From: Lachnospiraceae bacterium UBA7729
GTDB taxonomy: Bacteria; Bacillota; Clostridia; Lachnospirales; Lachnospiraceae
NCBI GenBank assembly: GCA_002482005.1
Contig: DLFD01000083.1
Location: 1 to 48,149 of the forward strand
Reading direction: 5' to 3'
DNA: 48,149 bases
Every line of letters begins with the position of its first letter. Positions within the stretch are counted from its first letter, which is position 1. Of this stretch, positions 41,437 to 48,149 are shown piece by piece. Under the pieces are notes generated by a model, which was not told the origin of the DNA, did not search any database, and worked only from the letters and a program-made list of their open reading frames with translations. The position numbers and the translations under genes are program-made.

Positions 41437-41549
41437 GAAAAAACAAAATGCGTCTCCCTTACCTCTCTTCTTTGAAAAAGCAAAAATGTGCTTCCCTTAC
41501 CTCTCTTCTTTGAAAAAGCAAAAATGTGCTTCCTTTACCTCTCTTCTTT
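41437..41549 (-). repeat. 38-bp tandem repeat spanning the permease stop codon (three copies)
   Basis: Units 41437-41473, 41474-41511 and 41512-41549. The last unit contains the end of the permease gene (codons for Lys-Glu-Glu-Arg-stop), so the gene's tail was copied twice downstream. In RNA each unit has AAGCA...TGCTTTTTC, a small terminator-like hairpin. Confidence 0.9.
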
Positions 41550-42464
41550 CCGGTAAGGCTGTCCTGCGCTCTTCGGTCCGGCCTTGCGGATCCCCATGGC
41601 CGCCAGAACGATGATCGTCGCAAGATACGGAATCATCTGGAAGAACTGGTACGGCAGCGAGGAGTTCACCAGCTGAAGCCTGATCTGCAGCGCATCGCAG
41701 AAGCCGAAGAAGAGGCAGGCGATCAGAACGCCTGGAGCGCTCCATCTGCCGAAGATGACCGCCGCCAGGGCGATGAATCCTCTTCCGGCGATATTGCCGT
41801 CGACATAGGTGCGGGAATAGCAGGTGGTAAGGTAAGCGCCGCCCATGCCCGCAAGGGCTCCGCAGATGACACAGGCAAGATACTTGGTCCCGATGACATT
41901 GATGCCAAGCGTGGCAGCCGCCTTCGGGTACTCGCCGACCGCCTTGTAGTTGAGGCCGGCTCTCGTCTTCGTGAAAAAGATCCCCGTAAAGATGACCAGA
42001 AGGAAAGCGATGTAGACCATCGGGGTCTGGTCCAGGAACAGGTTCACGAAGAAGTTATCGCTCTGGATCCCAAGTGCCTGCTTGAGGGTGATCATCAGGT
42101 TCGCCTGCACCAGCTCACTTCCGGAACCGAAATACACTCTGTAGATAAATGCCGCCAGAGCCGGGGCAAAGATGTTGATCGCCATGCCGTAGACGATCTG
42201 CTCGGCACAGAGGCTGATCGTCGCATAGGCATAGATCATGTTGACCAGGATGCCGACTCCTGCCCCGGCAAGGACGCCGAGCCCCGGCCTCCCTGAGATC
42301 AGGCTGATCATGAATCCGACCAGAGAGCCGATCGCGGCAATTCCCTCGATACCGATGTTGACAAGTCCTGCCCGCTCTTCATAGAGCTCCGCCAGCGCCA
42401 GGAAGATCAGCGGGGAAGCCATTCGGACGGTGGCAAGGATCAGATTCGCAATAAAGGAACTCAT
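41535..42464 (-). CDS. Nucleoside ABC transporter permease (second)
   Basis: A 309-residue inner membrane protein with about nine hydrophobic segments and the family motif YEERAGLVNIGIEGI near the N-terminus, as in YufQ/NupQ-type permeases; GEYPKAAATLGINV matches the coupling region. Start overlaps the previous permease stop by four bases. The last codons are part of a DNA repeat. Confidence 0.92.
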   Translation of the reverse strand: MSSFIANLILATVRMASPLIFLALAELYEERAGLVNIGIEGIAAIGSLVGFMISLISGRPGLGVLAGAGVGILVNMIYAYATISLCAEQIVYGMAINIFAPALAAFIYRVYFGSGSELVQANLMITLKQALGIQSDNFFVNLFLDQTPMVYIAFLLVIFTGIFFTKTRAGLNYKAVGEYPKAAATLGINVIGTKYLACVICGALAGMGGAYLTTCYSRTYVDGNIAGRGFIALAAVIFGRWSAPGVLIACLFFGFCDALQIRLQLVNSSLPYQFFQMIPYLATIIVLAAMGIRKAGPKSAGQPYRKEER

Positions 42465-43516
42465 GCTTTCGCCCCCTTCCTCTGTGCTCTCGCGATCAGG
42501 CGGTTCTGGAAGCCCGGAAGCTTCACCATAGCCATACCGGCGACCGTGAAGACGATGACAAGAGCCTGGATGATATCGGATACACTGGTCGGGACTCCGG
42601 TAGCCGTCTGCATGGTCGTGGATCCGACACGCAGCGCTGCAAAGAAGAGCGCAACCACTACTCCTGCGATCGGATGCAGGTTTGCGATCAGCGCCATGGC
42701 GACACCGTCGAATCCGTATCCTACCGCAAAACCATTGATCAGGCGAAGCTGGGTCCCGAGAAGCTCAAGCGCGCCGCCGAGTCCTGCGATGGCGCCTGAT
42801 ACCAGAAAGCTCATCAGCATGTATTTGTTTACATTGAAGCCATTGACCCGGGAGGCCACGCTGTTCAGTCCGACCGCCCTCAGCTGGAATCCCGAGGAAG
42901 TGTAGAACAGGTAATAGAATATGCCTATCCCACAGATCACTGCGATCGGGAATGCGATCGTCGCCCTCATTCCGAAGAAGGATGGGAGCATCGTCTCTTC
43001 CGGCACCGCGACCGTCTGCGGAACGCTTCCGTCTCTCAGCCAGTTGGTATAGACGATGCCCATAAAGAGCGTTGCCACATAGTTGAGCATGATGGTGATG
43101 ATCATCTCATTCTGCGCACGATAGACCTTGAGCAGACCAGCGATCCCGGCCCAGATGCCTCCTGCGAGAGCTCCCGCAAGGGATGCAAGGACCATGGCCG
43201 CCGGCCCTTTGATCCCGGTCGCCACTGCCACGAAGCATGCAGCAACAGCGCCCATGATGAACTGACCTTCGCCGCCGAGGTTGAATACTCCGCAGCGGTA
43301 AGCAAAGCAGGCGCACAGCGTTGTGAAGATCAGCGGAGTCGCCCTCGAGAACGTAGTACCGAGGTTACGGACATTTCCGAACGCACCTTTGTACAGATAC
43401 TGAAGCGCGGTCAGGGGATTCGCCCCAAGAGCAGCTATTATGATGCACCCGATCAGGAAAGATGCCGCGATCGAGATCACAGGCACGAGGACCTGTATAC
43501 CTTTCCCTTTTTTCAT
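42461..43516 (-). CDS. Nucleoside ABC transporter permease (first)
   Basis: A 351-residue membrane protein with nine or ten hydrophobic segments and the motif YRCGVFNLGGEGQFIMGA typical of YufP/NupP. AVGLNSVASRVNGFNVNKY is the ATPase-coupling helix. Start chosen at ATG 43516, 8 bases after GAGGG; a GTG at 43531 overlaps the ATPase stop. Confidence 0.92.
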   Translation of the reverse strand: MKKGKGIQVLVPVISIAASFLIGCIIIAALGANPLTALQYLYKGAFGNVRNLGTTFSRATPLIFTTLCACFAYRCGVFNLGGEGQFIMGAVAACFVAVATGIKGPAAMVLASLAGALAGGIWAGIAGLLKVYRAQNEMIITIMLNYVATLFMGIVYTNWLRDGSVPQTVAVPEETMLPSFFGMRATIAFPIAVICGIGIFYYLFYTSSGFQLRAVGLNSVASRVNGFNVNKYMLMSFLVSGAIAGLGGALELLGTQLRLINGFAVGYGFDGVAMALIANLHPIAGVVVALFFAALRVGSTTMQTATGVPTSVSDIIQALVIVFTVAGMAMVKLPGFQNRLIARAQRKGAKA

Positions 43517-43527
43517 ACAGCCATCCC

Positions 43528-45060
43528 TCACTTTCCTGCCATTGCCACGGATATCGCCTGGATATCCGGATGAAGTCCGGAGAATTCTCCCATGATCTGT
43601 CCCTCGAACATGACCAGGATCCGGTCGGAGATCTCAAGGATCTCATCGAAGTCGGCCGAGATCAGAAGCACTCCGCATCCACGGTCGCGCTCCGCGATGA
43701 TGGAATCATGGATGAACCTTGCGGCGCCGATGTCCAGTCCTCTTGTCGGATGGACCGCTACCATCAGGTCCGGACTTGCCTCCAGTTCCCTTGCAAGGAT
43801 GACTTTCTGCTGGTTGCCGCCGGAGAGGTTTCTCGCCTCCTCCTTCACGGACGAACAGCGGATATCGTATTTTTTCTGAAGCGCCAGGGCATAGTCATGG
43901 ACCGCCTTCCACTTCAGGCGGAATCCCTTCCCGTCAGAGAAACGGCTGTCCTTCGTCAGTTTCAGGACCAGATTGTCCTCCACCGACATGTTGCCGATCA
44001 GGCCCGCCTTGTTGCGGTCCTCCGGGATATGGGCAACATTCTTCAGAATGAACCCGTTCGGATCGTACGTCACGACCTTGGAACCCATCAGGTCCACGCT
44101 GCCCTCCTCCGGACTGATGTTGCCCGTAAGGACTTCCGCAAGCTGGCTTTGGCCGTTGCCGTCGACGCCTGCGATCCCGACGATCTCTCCTCTCCGGACT
44201 CTCAGGCTGACGTCATTCAATCCGTTATGCTTGGAGCTTCTGTGGTAGCTGACACCCGTCAGGATCGCCACATTCTCCTTCTCAGACTGCACCTTCTCGT
44301 AGTGGGAAGGCTTCAGCTCTCTTCCGATCATGCGATTGGCCAGGACCTCACCGCTTACGTCCCCGATGCTGTCGGTCTCGACGCTCTGCCCTGCCCTGAG
44401 GATCGTCACGCGGTCCGATACCTTCAGGACCTCACGCATCTTATGGCTGATGAAGATGATGCTCTTGCCTTCGGATTTCAGCTTGTCCATGACCTCGAAG
44501 AGGCCCTCCGCCTCCGTATCCGTCAGGGCGGCTGTCGGCTCGTCCAGGACCAGGATCTCGCAGCCATGGTAGAGAGCCTTCAGGATCTCAACCCTCTGCT
44601 GAGCGCCGACCGAAAGTTCCGTGATCGGCATATCCAGGTCCGCTTCCAGCCCGTATTTTTCGGAAAGCTCCTGGATCTCCTTCCTTCTGGCATTCCGGTC
44701 GATGAAGATACCTCTGGAATGTTCGTCGCCGAGAATGATGTTCTCAAAAACCGTCATAGCCTCGACCAGCATGAAATGCTGATGGACCATCCCGATCCCC
44801 AGCTTCACCGCCTGGGCAGGGGACTCGATCTTTACCTTCTTCCCATGGACATAGATATCTCCCGAGGTCGGCTGATACAGACCGAAGAGCACGTTCATCA
44901 GCGTACTCTTTCCGGCTCCGTTCTCACCAAGCAGCGTATGCACTTCGCCGGCACGGACATCCAGGTTGACATCCTTGTTCGCGTACACGGCGCCGAACCT
45001 CTTCGTGATATGTTCCATGCGGAGAATTTCGCCGCCCGCAGGCGCTCTCTCAACAGTCAT
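43528..45060 (-). CDS. Nucleoside ABC transporter ATPase (two nucleotide-binding domains)
   Basis: A 510-residue tandem ABC ATPase. The first domain has GENGAGKST, LSVGAQQRVEI and VLDEPTAAL; the second has the variant Walker A GVDGNGQSQL, LSGGNQQKVILARE and a Walker B-like LMVAVHPTRGLD. This is the sugar/nucleoside importer (YufO/RbsA) layout, in which the second site is often degenerate. The start is ATG 45060, 8 bases after AAAGGTGG; an upstream GTG is less likely. First gene of the operon ATPase-permease-permease-binding protein. Confidence 0.94.
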   Translation of the reverse strand: MTVERAPAGGEILRMEHITKRFGAVYANKDVNLDVRAGEVHTLLGENGAGKSTLMNVLFGLYQPTSGDIYVHGKKVKIESPAQAVKLGIGMVHQHFMLVEAMTVFENIILGDEHSRGIFIDRNARRKEIQELSEKYGLEADLDMPITELSVGAQQRVEILKALYHGCEILVLDEPTAALTDTEAEGLFEVMDKLKSEGKSIIFISHKMREVLKVSDRVTILRAGQSVETDSIGDVSGEVLANRMIGRELKPSHYEKVQSEKENVAILTGVSYHRSSKHNGLNDVSLRVRRGEIVGIAGVDGNGQSQLAEVLTGNISPEEGSVDLMGSKVVTYDPNGFILKNVAHIPEDRNKAGLIGNMSVEDNLVLKLTKDSRFSDGKGFRLKWKAVHDYALALQKKYDIRCSSVKEEARNLSGGNQQKVILARELEASPDLMVAVHPTRGLDIGAARFIHDSIIAERDRGCGVLLISADFDEILEISDRILVMFEGQIMGEFSGLHPDIQAISVAMAGK

Positions 45061-45096
45061 GGCATGCACCACCTTTCTGCAATTCTCATTACAAGA

Positions 45097-45121
45097 ATCA
45101 TAACACAGATTGCATCTGCAA
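45097..45121 (-). promoter_or_regulatory. Proximal promoter and operator of the nucleoside transporter operon
   Basis: Minus strand extended -10 TGTTATGAT (TATGAT at 45097-45102). A TTGCATCTGCAA palindrome at 45110-45121 overlaps the spacer, where a repressor would block. Confidence 0.5.
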
Positions 45122-45145
45122 TTCCGAAACCTTTTTATTTATTAG

Positions 45146-45202
45146 ATAAGAAAAGGCCGCGAAGAGAACTTTTCGTATCTTCGCGGCCTCTCTGCCGAAC
45201 TC
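45146..45202 (-). ncRNA. Candidate short RNA or attenuated leader upstream of the nucleoside transporter operon
   Basis: A strong promoter (45209-45237) is followed within about 15 bases by a perfect 11-bp terminator: GGCCGCGAAGA (45155-45165) / TCTTCGCGGCC (45178-45188) and TTTTCTT. The predicted transcript is about 57 bases and has no open frame of note. It could be a small RNA or a terminated leader of the operon. Confidence 0.55.
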
Positions 45203-45208
45203 GCAGTC

Positions 45209-45237
45209 ATCATATAACAACCTGCGTATAATTTCAA
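45209..45237 (-). promoter_or_regulatory. Distal promoter
   Basis: Minus strand TTGAAA (45232-45237), 17-base spacer, TATGAT (45209-45214). Confidence 0.75.
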
Positions 45238-45292
45238 GAACAGAATCGACCGGCACATTGTGCTATGATAGAGGACATCGATTATAAACAGC

Positions 45293-46084
45293 ATGGACCG
45301 AAAGCGTATACATATTATGAAGGAAAAGAAATTCGACATCAACGAAGAAGGCGTCTCCGTCCGCTGCCGCATCCTGACAGAAAAGGACAGCCGCACCCAC
45401 GACCATGTCGTCATCTGCACCCACGGCTACGGGAGCAATAAGGATGTTGCCAACATTACCCGCTTTGCGGAAAAGTATCTGGCAAAGCATAAAGATGACG
45501 CCGTCATCGCATTTGACTGGCCCTGCCATGGACAGGACGCGAAAAAGAAGCTGGACCTTGACGACTGCATGCAGTACCTGACCCTTGTCGTGAAGTACGC
45601 CAGGGAGATGCTTCAGGCAAAAGAGATCTGCAACTATTCCGTCAGCTTCGGCGGCTACCTGACTCTGAAGTACATCGCCGAGATCAGCAACCCCTTCACG
45701 AAGATCGCCCTCCGTGCCCCAGGACTCCGTATGCATGACCTGATGCTGAAGAACGTCAAAGATACCGACCTTGACAAGCTTGAGAAGGGCAAGGAAGTCC
45801 TGATCGGCTATGACCGCAAGATGAAGGTCGACCGGAAACTGTTCGATCAGCTTGAAAAGAGCGACGTCCGAAAGTACGAGTACTTTGACTATGCGGACAG
45901 CATGATCATCATCCACGGAACCGGGGACGAGATGGTCCCGATCAGAGATTCCGAAGAATTCTGCGAAAACAACGTCATCGAATTCGTCCCTGTGGAAGGT
46001 GCTGACCACCCCTTCCGCAATCCGAAGCTGATGGACGCCGCCATCCACACCGTCATCAGTTTCTTCTCCGGAGAAGAAGCCTGA
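45293..46084 (+). CDS. Alpha/beta hydrolase
   Basis: A 263-residue or slightly shorter cytoplasmic hydrolase (esterase/lipase-like). The oxyanion motif CTHGYGSNK, the Ser in YSVSFGGYLTL, the Asp in IIHGTGDEMVP and the His in GADHPF form the catalytic triad. The nucleophile elbow reads SVSFGG rather than GxSxG. Start uncertain: ATG 45293 or ATG 45317 (KEKKFDINEEG), neither with a strong ribosome binding site. A TGCTATGAT extended -10 lies at 45259-45267. Confidence 0.85.
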   Translation: MDRKRIHIMKEKKFDINEEGVSVRCRILTEKDSRTHDHVVICTHGYGSNKDVANITRFAEKYLAKHKDDAVIAFDWPCHGQDAKKKLDLDDCMQYLTLVVKYAREMLQAKEICNYSVSFGGYLTLKYIAEISNPFTKIALRAPGLRMHDLMLKNVKDTDLDKLEKGKEVLIGYDRKMKVDRKLFDQLEKSDVRKYEYFDYADSMIIIHGTGDEMVPIRDSEEFCENNVIEFVPVEGADHPFRNPKLMDAAIHTVISFFSGEEA

Positions 46085-46172
46085 ACACTTTCCTTTGTCT
46101 TCAACCTCCGGTTGATAGAAAAAATCTGTCTTTGGCGTACAATCTGCGGGGTATTACAGAAGGAGGACTAAG

Positions 46173-46952
46173 ATGCTCGCCAACTACCATACGCACACAT
46201 TCCGCTGCAACCATGCGACCGGTACCGAACGCGAATATATTGAAGAAGCCATAGGGCACTACAGGATCCTCGGATTCTCAGATCACACGCCGTATCCATT
46301 TCCGGACGGATTCTATGACAAGGACAAGATGAGGATGGACCAGCTGGAGGATTATGTGGACACCATTCTCCGCCTGAAGGAAGAATACAAGGATGATATC
46401 GAGCTTCATGTCGGTCTGGAAGTCGAATACTATCCGGCTTACTTTGACGAACTGGTCCGGTTCGTGTCCGATTACCCGATCGAGTACTTCATCCTGGGCC
46501 AGCACTGGCTCGGAAACCGGATCGGGGAGCACAGTCCTTACGAGGAAACGAAGGACGAAAAGCGCATTCAGGCCTATACCGAGCAGGTCATCGAAGGGCT
46601 GAAGACCCGCCGTTTCACTTATCTGGCCCATCCGGACCTGATCAACTTCACCGGGGACCCTGCCGTCTACGACCACTGGATGAGGAAACTCTGCAGAACC
46701 GCAAAAAAGCTGGATATCCCGCTTGAGATCAATCTTCTCGGAATCTGGGACCACCGGAAGTATCCGAATCCCGCCTTCTGGCCGATCGCCGCTCAGGAAG
46801 GCTGCAAAGTCGTGATCGGTGCGGATGCCCACAGAAAAGACAAAGTCTGGAATCCTTCCGCCCTGAAGGAAGCGATGAAGATCGTGGAAGAAGATCACCT
46901 GAACCTGCTTGAAACCATAGAACTTGTAAACCCCTTTGACATCCGCTTGTAG
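46173..46952 (+). CDS. PHP-domain histidinol-phosphatase (HisJ/HisK family)
   Basis: A 259-residue PHP metal-dependent phosphatase. Motifs YHTHTFRCNHA, GFSDHTP, LHVGLEVEYYP, GQHWL, LAHPDL and IGADAHRKD are the metal-binding set of the histidinol-phosphate phosphatase group. It catalyses the penultimate step of histidine synthesis if that assignment holds; no other his gene is nearby. The ATG follows AGAAGGAGG. Terminator-like hairpins follow. Confidence 0.9.
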   Translation: MLANYHTHTFRCNHATGTEREYIEEAIGHYRILGFSDHTPYPFPDGFYDKDKMRMDQLEDYVDTILRLKEEYKDDIELHVGLEVEYYPAYFDELVRFVSDYPIEYFILGQHWLGNRIGEHSPYEETKDEKRIQAYTEQVIEGLKTRRFTYLAHPDLINFTGDPAVYDHWMRKLCRTAKKLDIPLEINLLGIWDHRKYPNPAFWPIAAQEGCKVVIGADAHRKDKVWNPSALKEAMKIVEEDHLNLLETIELVNPFDIRL

Positions 46953-46978
46953 ATGAATGTCCCGGGCCAAAAGCATAC

Positions 46979-47005
46979 AAAAAGCCTGCCACTGGCAGCC
47001 TTTTT
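46979..47005. terminator. Terminator after the PHP phosphatase gene
   Basis: AAAAAG-c-CTGC-cactg-GCAG-c-CTTTTT, symmetric and therefore able to act on both strands. Confidence 0.8.
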
Positions 47006-47033
47006 GCATACCTTGGTATACAAAAAGCCCGCC
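46994..47033. repeat. Dispersed palindromic element, copy 2
   Basis: GGCAGCCTTTTTGCATACC, then TTGGTATACAAAAAGCCCGCC. Matches the element at 16177-16215 at most positions. Other palindromes nearby are CCGCC/GGCGG at about 47028-47042 and CATCCCATGGGATG at 47051-47064. Confidence 0.65.
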
Positions 47034-47071
47034 ATCGGCGGCCTCAATGGCATCCCATGGGATGAAAAAAG

Positions 47072-47107
47072 GCGCCGTCCCAAGTTTCCGGACGACGCTG
47101 AGTTTTT
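47072..47107 (+). terminator. Second hairpin terminator
   Basis: GCGCCGTCC (47072-47080)/GGACGACGC (47090-47098) with one mismatch, followed by TGAGTTTTT. Confidence 0.65.
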
Positions 47108-47419
47108 GGAGGGAGTGCCGGTCAGAATTGATCGCGTGTGCGATACGCATCACTCTTCAATTCCGCCCGGCTGAGTATGAAAAGTTTTTATCAGGTGTTT
47201 TGCTTCATCTGATGGCTACACTATAGGAAAAGTTTGTGTCCAGTTCATGGTGTAATTGTGAACAAATTATGTCCATGTGTAAAGTCGTTACGATTCACAG
47301 TCCCGGAAAAGGGGCATAATTATACGTCTCGACTGAATAAGGATAACACAAGATGAGTCTTTTTGAATAACAGATATGAAAACAGAAGGGCAGGTCTCAC
47401 GGAAATATGTGATGACCAC
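47108..47419. other. Intergenic stretch, AT-rich in its second half
   Basis: No gene is supported. Composition changes from GC-rich to AT-rich after about 47180, marking a shift toward the tRNA-Trp region. Confidence 0.5.
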
Positions 47420-47449
47420 TTGACAGGAACAGCAATATCGTGATATAAA
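47420..47449 (+). promoter_or_regulatory. Promoter of tRNA-Trp
   Basis: Consensus TTGACA (47420-47425), 18-base spacer, TATAAA (47444-47449) with an extended TGA before it. Confidence 0.8.
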
Positions 47450-47479
47450 GGATAAGTCGTTTTGAGACAGAAGCGATAT

Positions 47480-47550
47480 AGGGGATTGGTCAAATGGTAT
47501 GATAGGGGTCTCCAAAACCTTTGGCGGGAGTTCGATTCTCTCATCCCCTG
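47480..47550 (+). tRNA. tRNA-Trp (CCA anticodon)
   Basis: A 71-base cloverleaf: acceptor AGGGGAT/ATCCCCT, loop CTCCAAA with anticodon CCA at 47512-47514, T-arm GGGAG-TTCGATT-CTCTC, discriminator G as expected for tRNA-Trp. The anticodon stem has two G-U pairs. Confidence 0.93.
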
Positions 47551-47570
47551 CTTTCAGAGAATTCGGAAGA

Positions 47571-47617
47571 AGTGCCGGAAAGCTTGTAAATAAAGGCTTT
47601 CCGGCACTTTCCTTTTG
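47571..47617 (+). terminator. Terminator of tRNA-Trp
   Basis: Perfect 13-bp stem AGTGCCGGAAAGC (47571-47583)/GCTTTCCGGCACT (47596-47608), then TTCCTTTTG. Confidence 0.92.
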
Positions 47618-47771
47618 TCCAATCGAATGGATGAGAGAAGATGGAGTTCTCAAATTAGTTCTCAAAGGTTACATTGACATCTTCAATGAGATATTTGTAA
47701 CATTAACATTTCAACATATTGCACAAAATAGCCTTTACAGCATTTTCAGGGAATCCTCAGGGATTTGTTCG
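47618..47771. other. AT-rich intergenic stretch after tRNA-Trp
   Basis: No supported gene. A plus-strand open frame (EDGVLKLVLKGYIDIFNEIF) runs through but starts inside the tRNA and is not recognised. A repeated AGTTCTCAAA (47647 and 47661 regions) and CAGGGA/TCAGGGAT are seen. Confidence 0.4.
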
Positions 47772-48149
47772 TTAAATACTTACTGTTTCCAAGTCATTCG
47801 GTATCCACAGCTCACCGGAAAAGTATAACCTTCCCTCTGCTGAGTACAGTTCTTTTCTTTTTTCAAGATTTTTATCCTCCGTGTGATAAAGAAGTAAATT
47901 CTGCACTTTCAATTTCTCCGCTGCTTCGCAGGCATCTTTCACGGTCGAATGATGCTTTTCATATGGATCGAAAATATTAGACTGAGCGTCAAGGCAAAAT
48001 GCCTCATGTAAAAGCCATTTACTATTTTGGGCATAGTTTTCTTCGCAAGGATTATAAGGCTCGTCCCCGCAGCAAGTCAGTTTTTCACCACCATCCAGTT
48101 CCATGCAGAAGCCGAATTGTTTTGTTTTTGTAGACTGAATATCAAAAAA
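47772..48149 (-). CDS. MBL-fold metallo-hydrolase, RNase Z-like (5' end outside window)
   Basis: The open frame reaches the window edge, giving the last 125 residues. IQSTKTKQFGFCMEL, CCGDEPYNPC, WLLHEAFCL, EKHHSTVKDACEAAEKLKVQNLLLYHTEDK and ELWIPNDLE match the C-terminal half of ElaC/RNase Z-like metallo-beta-lactamase fold proteins; the HxxxT and HTE histidines would bind metal. True RNase Z or a related hydrolase cannot be told from this part. It is more AT-rich than most genes here. Confidence 0.85.
   Translation of the reverse strand, partial: FFDIQSTKTKQFGFCMELDGGEKLTCCGDEPYNPCEENYAQNSKWLLHEAFCLDAQSNIFDPYEKHHSTVKDACEAAEKLKVQNLLLYHTEDKNLEKRKELYSAEGRLYFSGELWIPNDLETVSI

Noticed and set aside
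47499..47828. 109-codon plus-strand open frame after tRNA-Trp, considered as an integrase remnant
   Set aside because: It begins inside the tRNA, crosses its terminator and shows no recombinase motif.

Overview
The window reads as a chromosome segment of a moderately GC-rich Clostridia member, most likely Lachnospiraceae-like. The evidence is strong AGGAGG-type ribosome binding sites, DnaE-, CvfB-, HflX-, MutS2- and YhaM-type Firmicutes proteins, an FMN riboswitch ahead of RibU, a BMP-type nucleoside ABC importer, and sucrose PTS genes followed by ptsH and ptsI. The species cannot be named from the sequence alone. Most genes lie on the minus strand. Many annotated starts were moved inward to an ATG, or in one case a TTG, that follows a clear ribosome binding site.

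Region by region. Positions 1-2316 look like the end of an integrative element: the C-terminus of a large serine recombinase, a membrane-bound XRE regulator and a YoaP-type acetyltransferase. All are more AT-rich than what follows, and they abut the 3' end of rlmD. Positions 2317-12064 hold a minus-strand run: rlmD, dnaE, a CPBP protease, a small conserved protein, cvfB, an acyl-ACP thioesterase and pncB. Positions 12065-16300 hold citrate synthase, tRNA-Gln and a MutS-like ATPase, with several tandem repeat arrays between them. Positions 16327-23150 form a sucrose uptake and phosphotransfer block: scrB, a HAD phosphatase, scrA, ptsH, ptsI. Positions 23264-27843 hold an M28-type secreted peptidase, hflX, a TPR lipoprotein and a YbaK deacylase. 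Positions 27990-28990 hold a repeat array, a promoter, the FMN riboswitch and ribU. Positions 29100-38055 hold tRNA-Val, an HD hydrolase, mutS2, yhaM, a phosphatidylserine decarboxylase-like gene, an M18 aminopeptidase and an SRAP protein. Positions 38155-45237 hold an Amt-GlnB fusion and a nucleoside ABC transporter operon with a two-promoter leader. Positions 45293-48149 hold an alpha/beta hydrolase, a PHP phosphatase, tRNA-Trp and a truncated MBL-fold hydrolase, in increasingly AT-rich DNA.

The most unusual property is window-wide. At least eleven unrelated short tandem repeat arrays (units of 10 to 44 bp, two to six copies) sit in gene leaders, at gene 3' ends, or inside a coding sequence. 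Each array has its own unit sequence. Several units contain a hairpin, a stop codon or an A-tract, and several lie where copy number could change expression: in the pncB leader, the citrate synthase leader, beside the -35 box of ribU, upstream of amt, and between the last permease gene and the binding-protein gene. A second notable point is a probable short RNA or attenuated leader upstream of the nucleoside transporter operon. No CRISPR array, rRNA operon or complete insertion sequence was seen.
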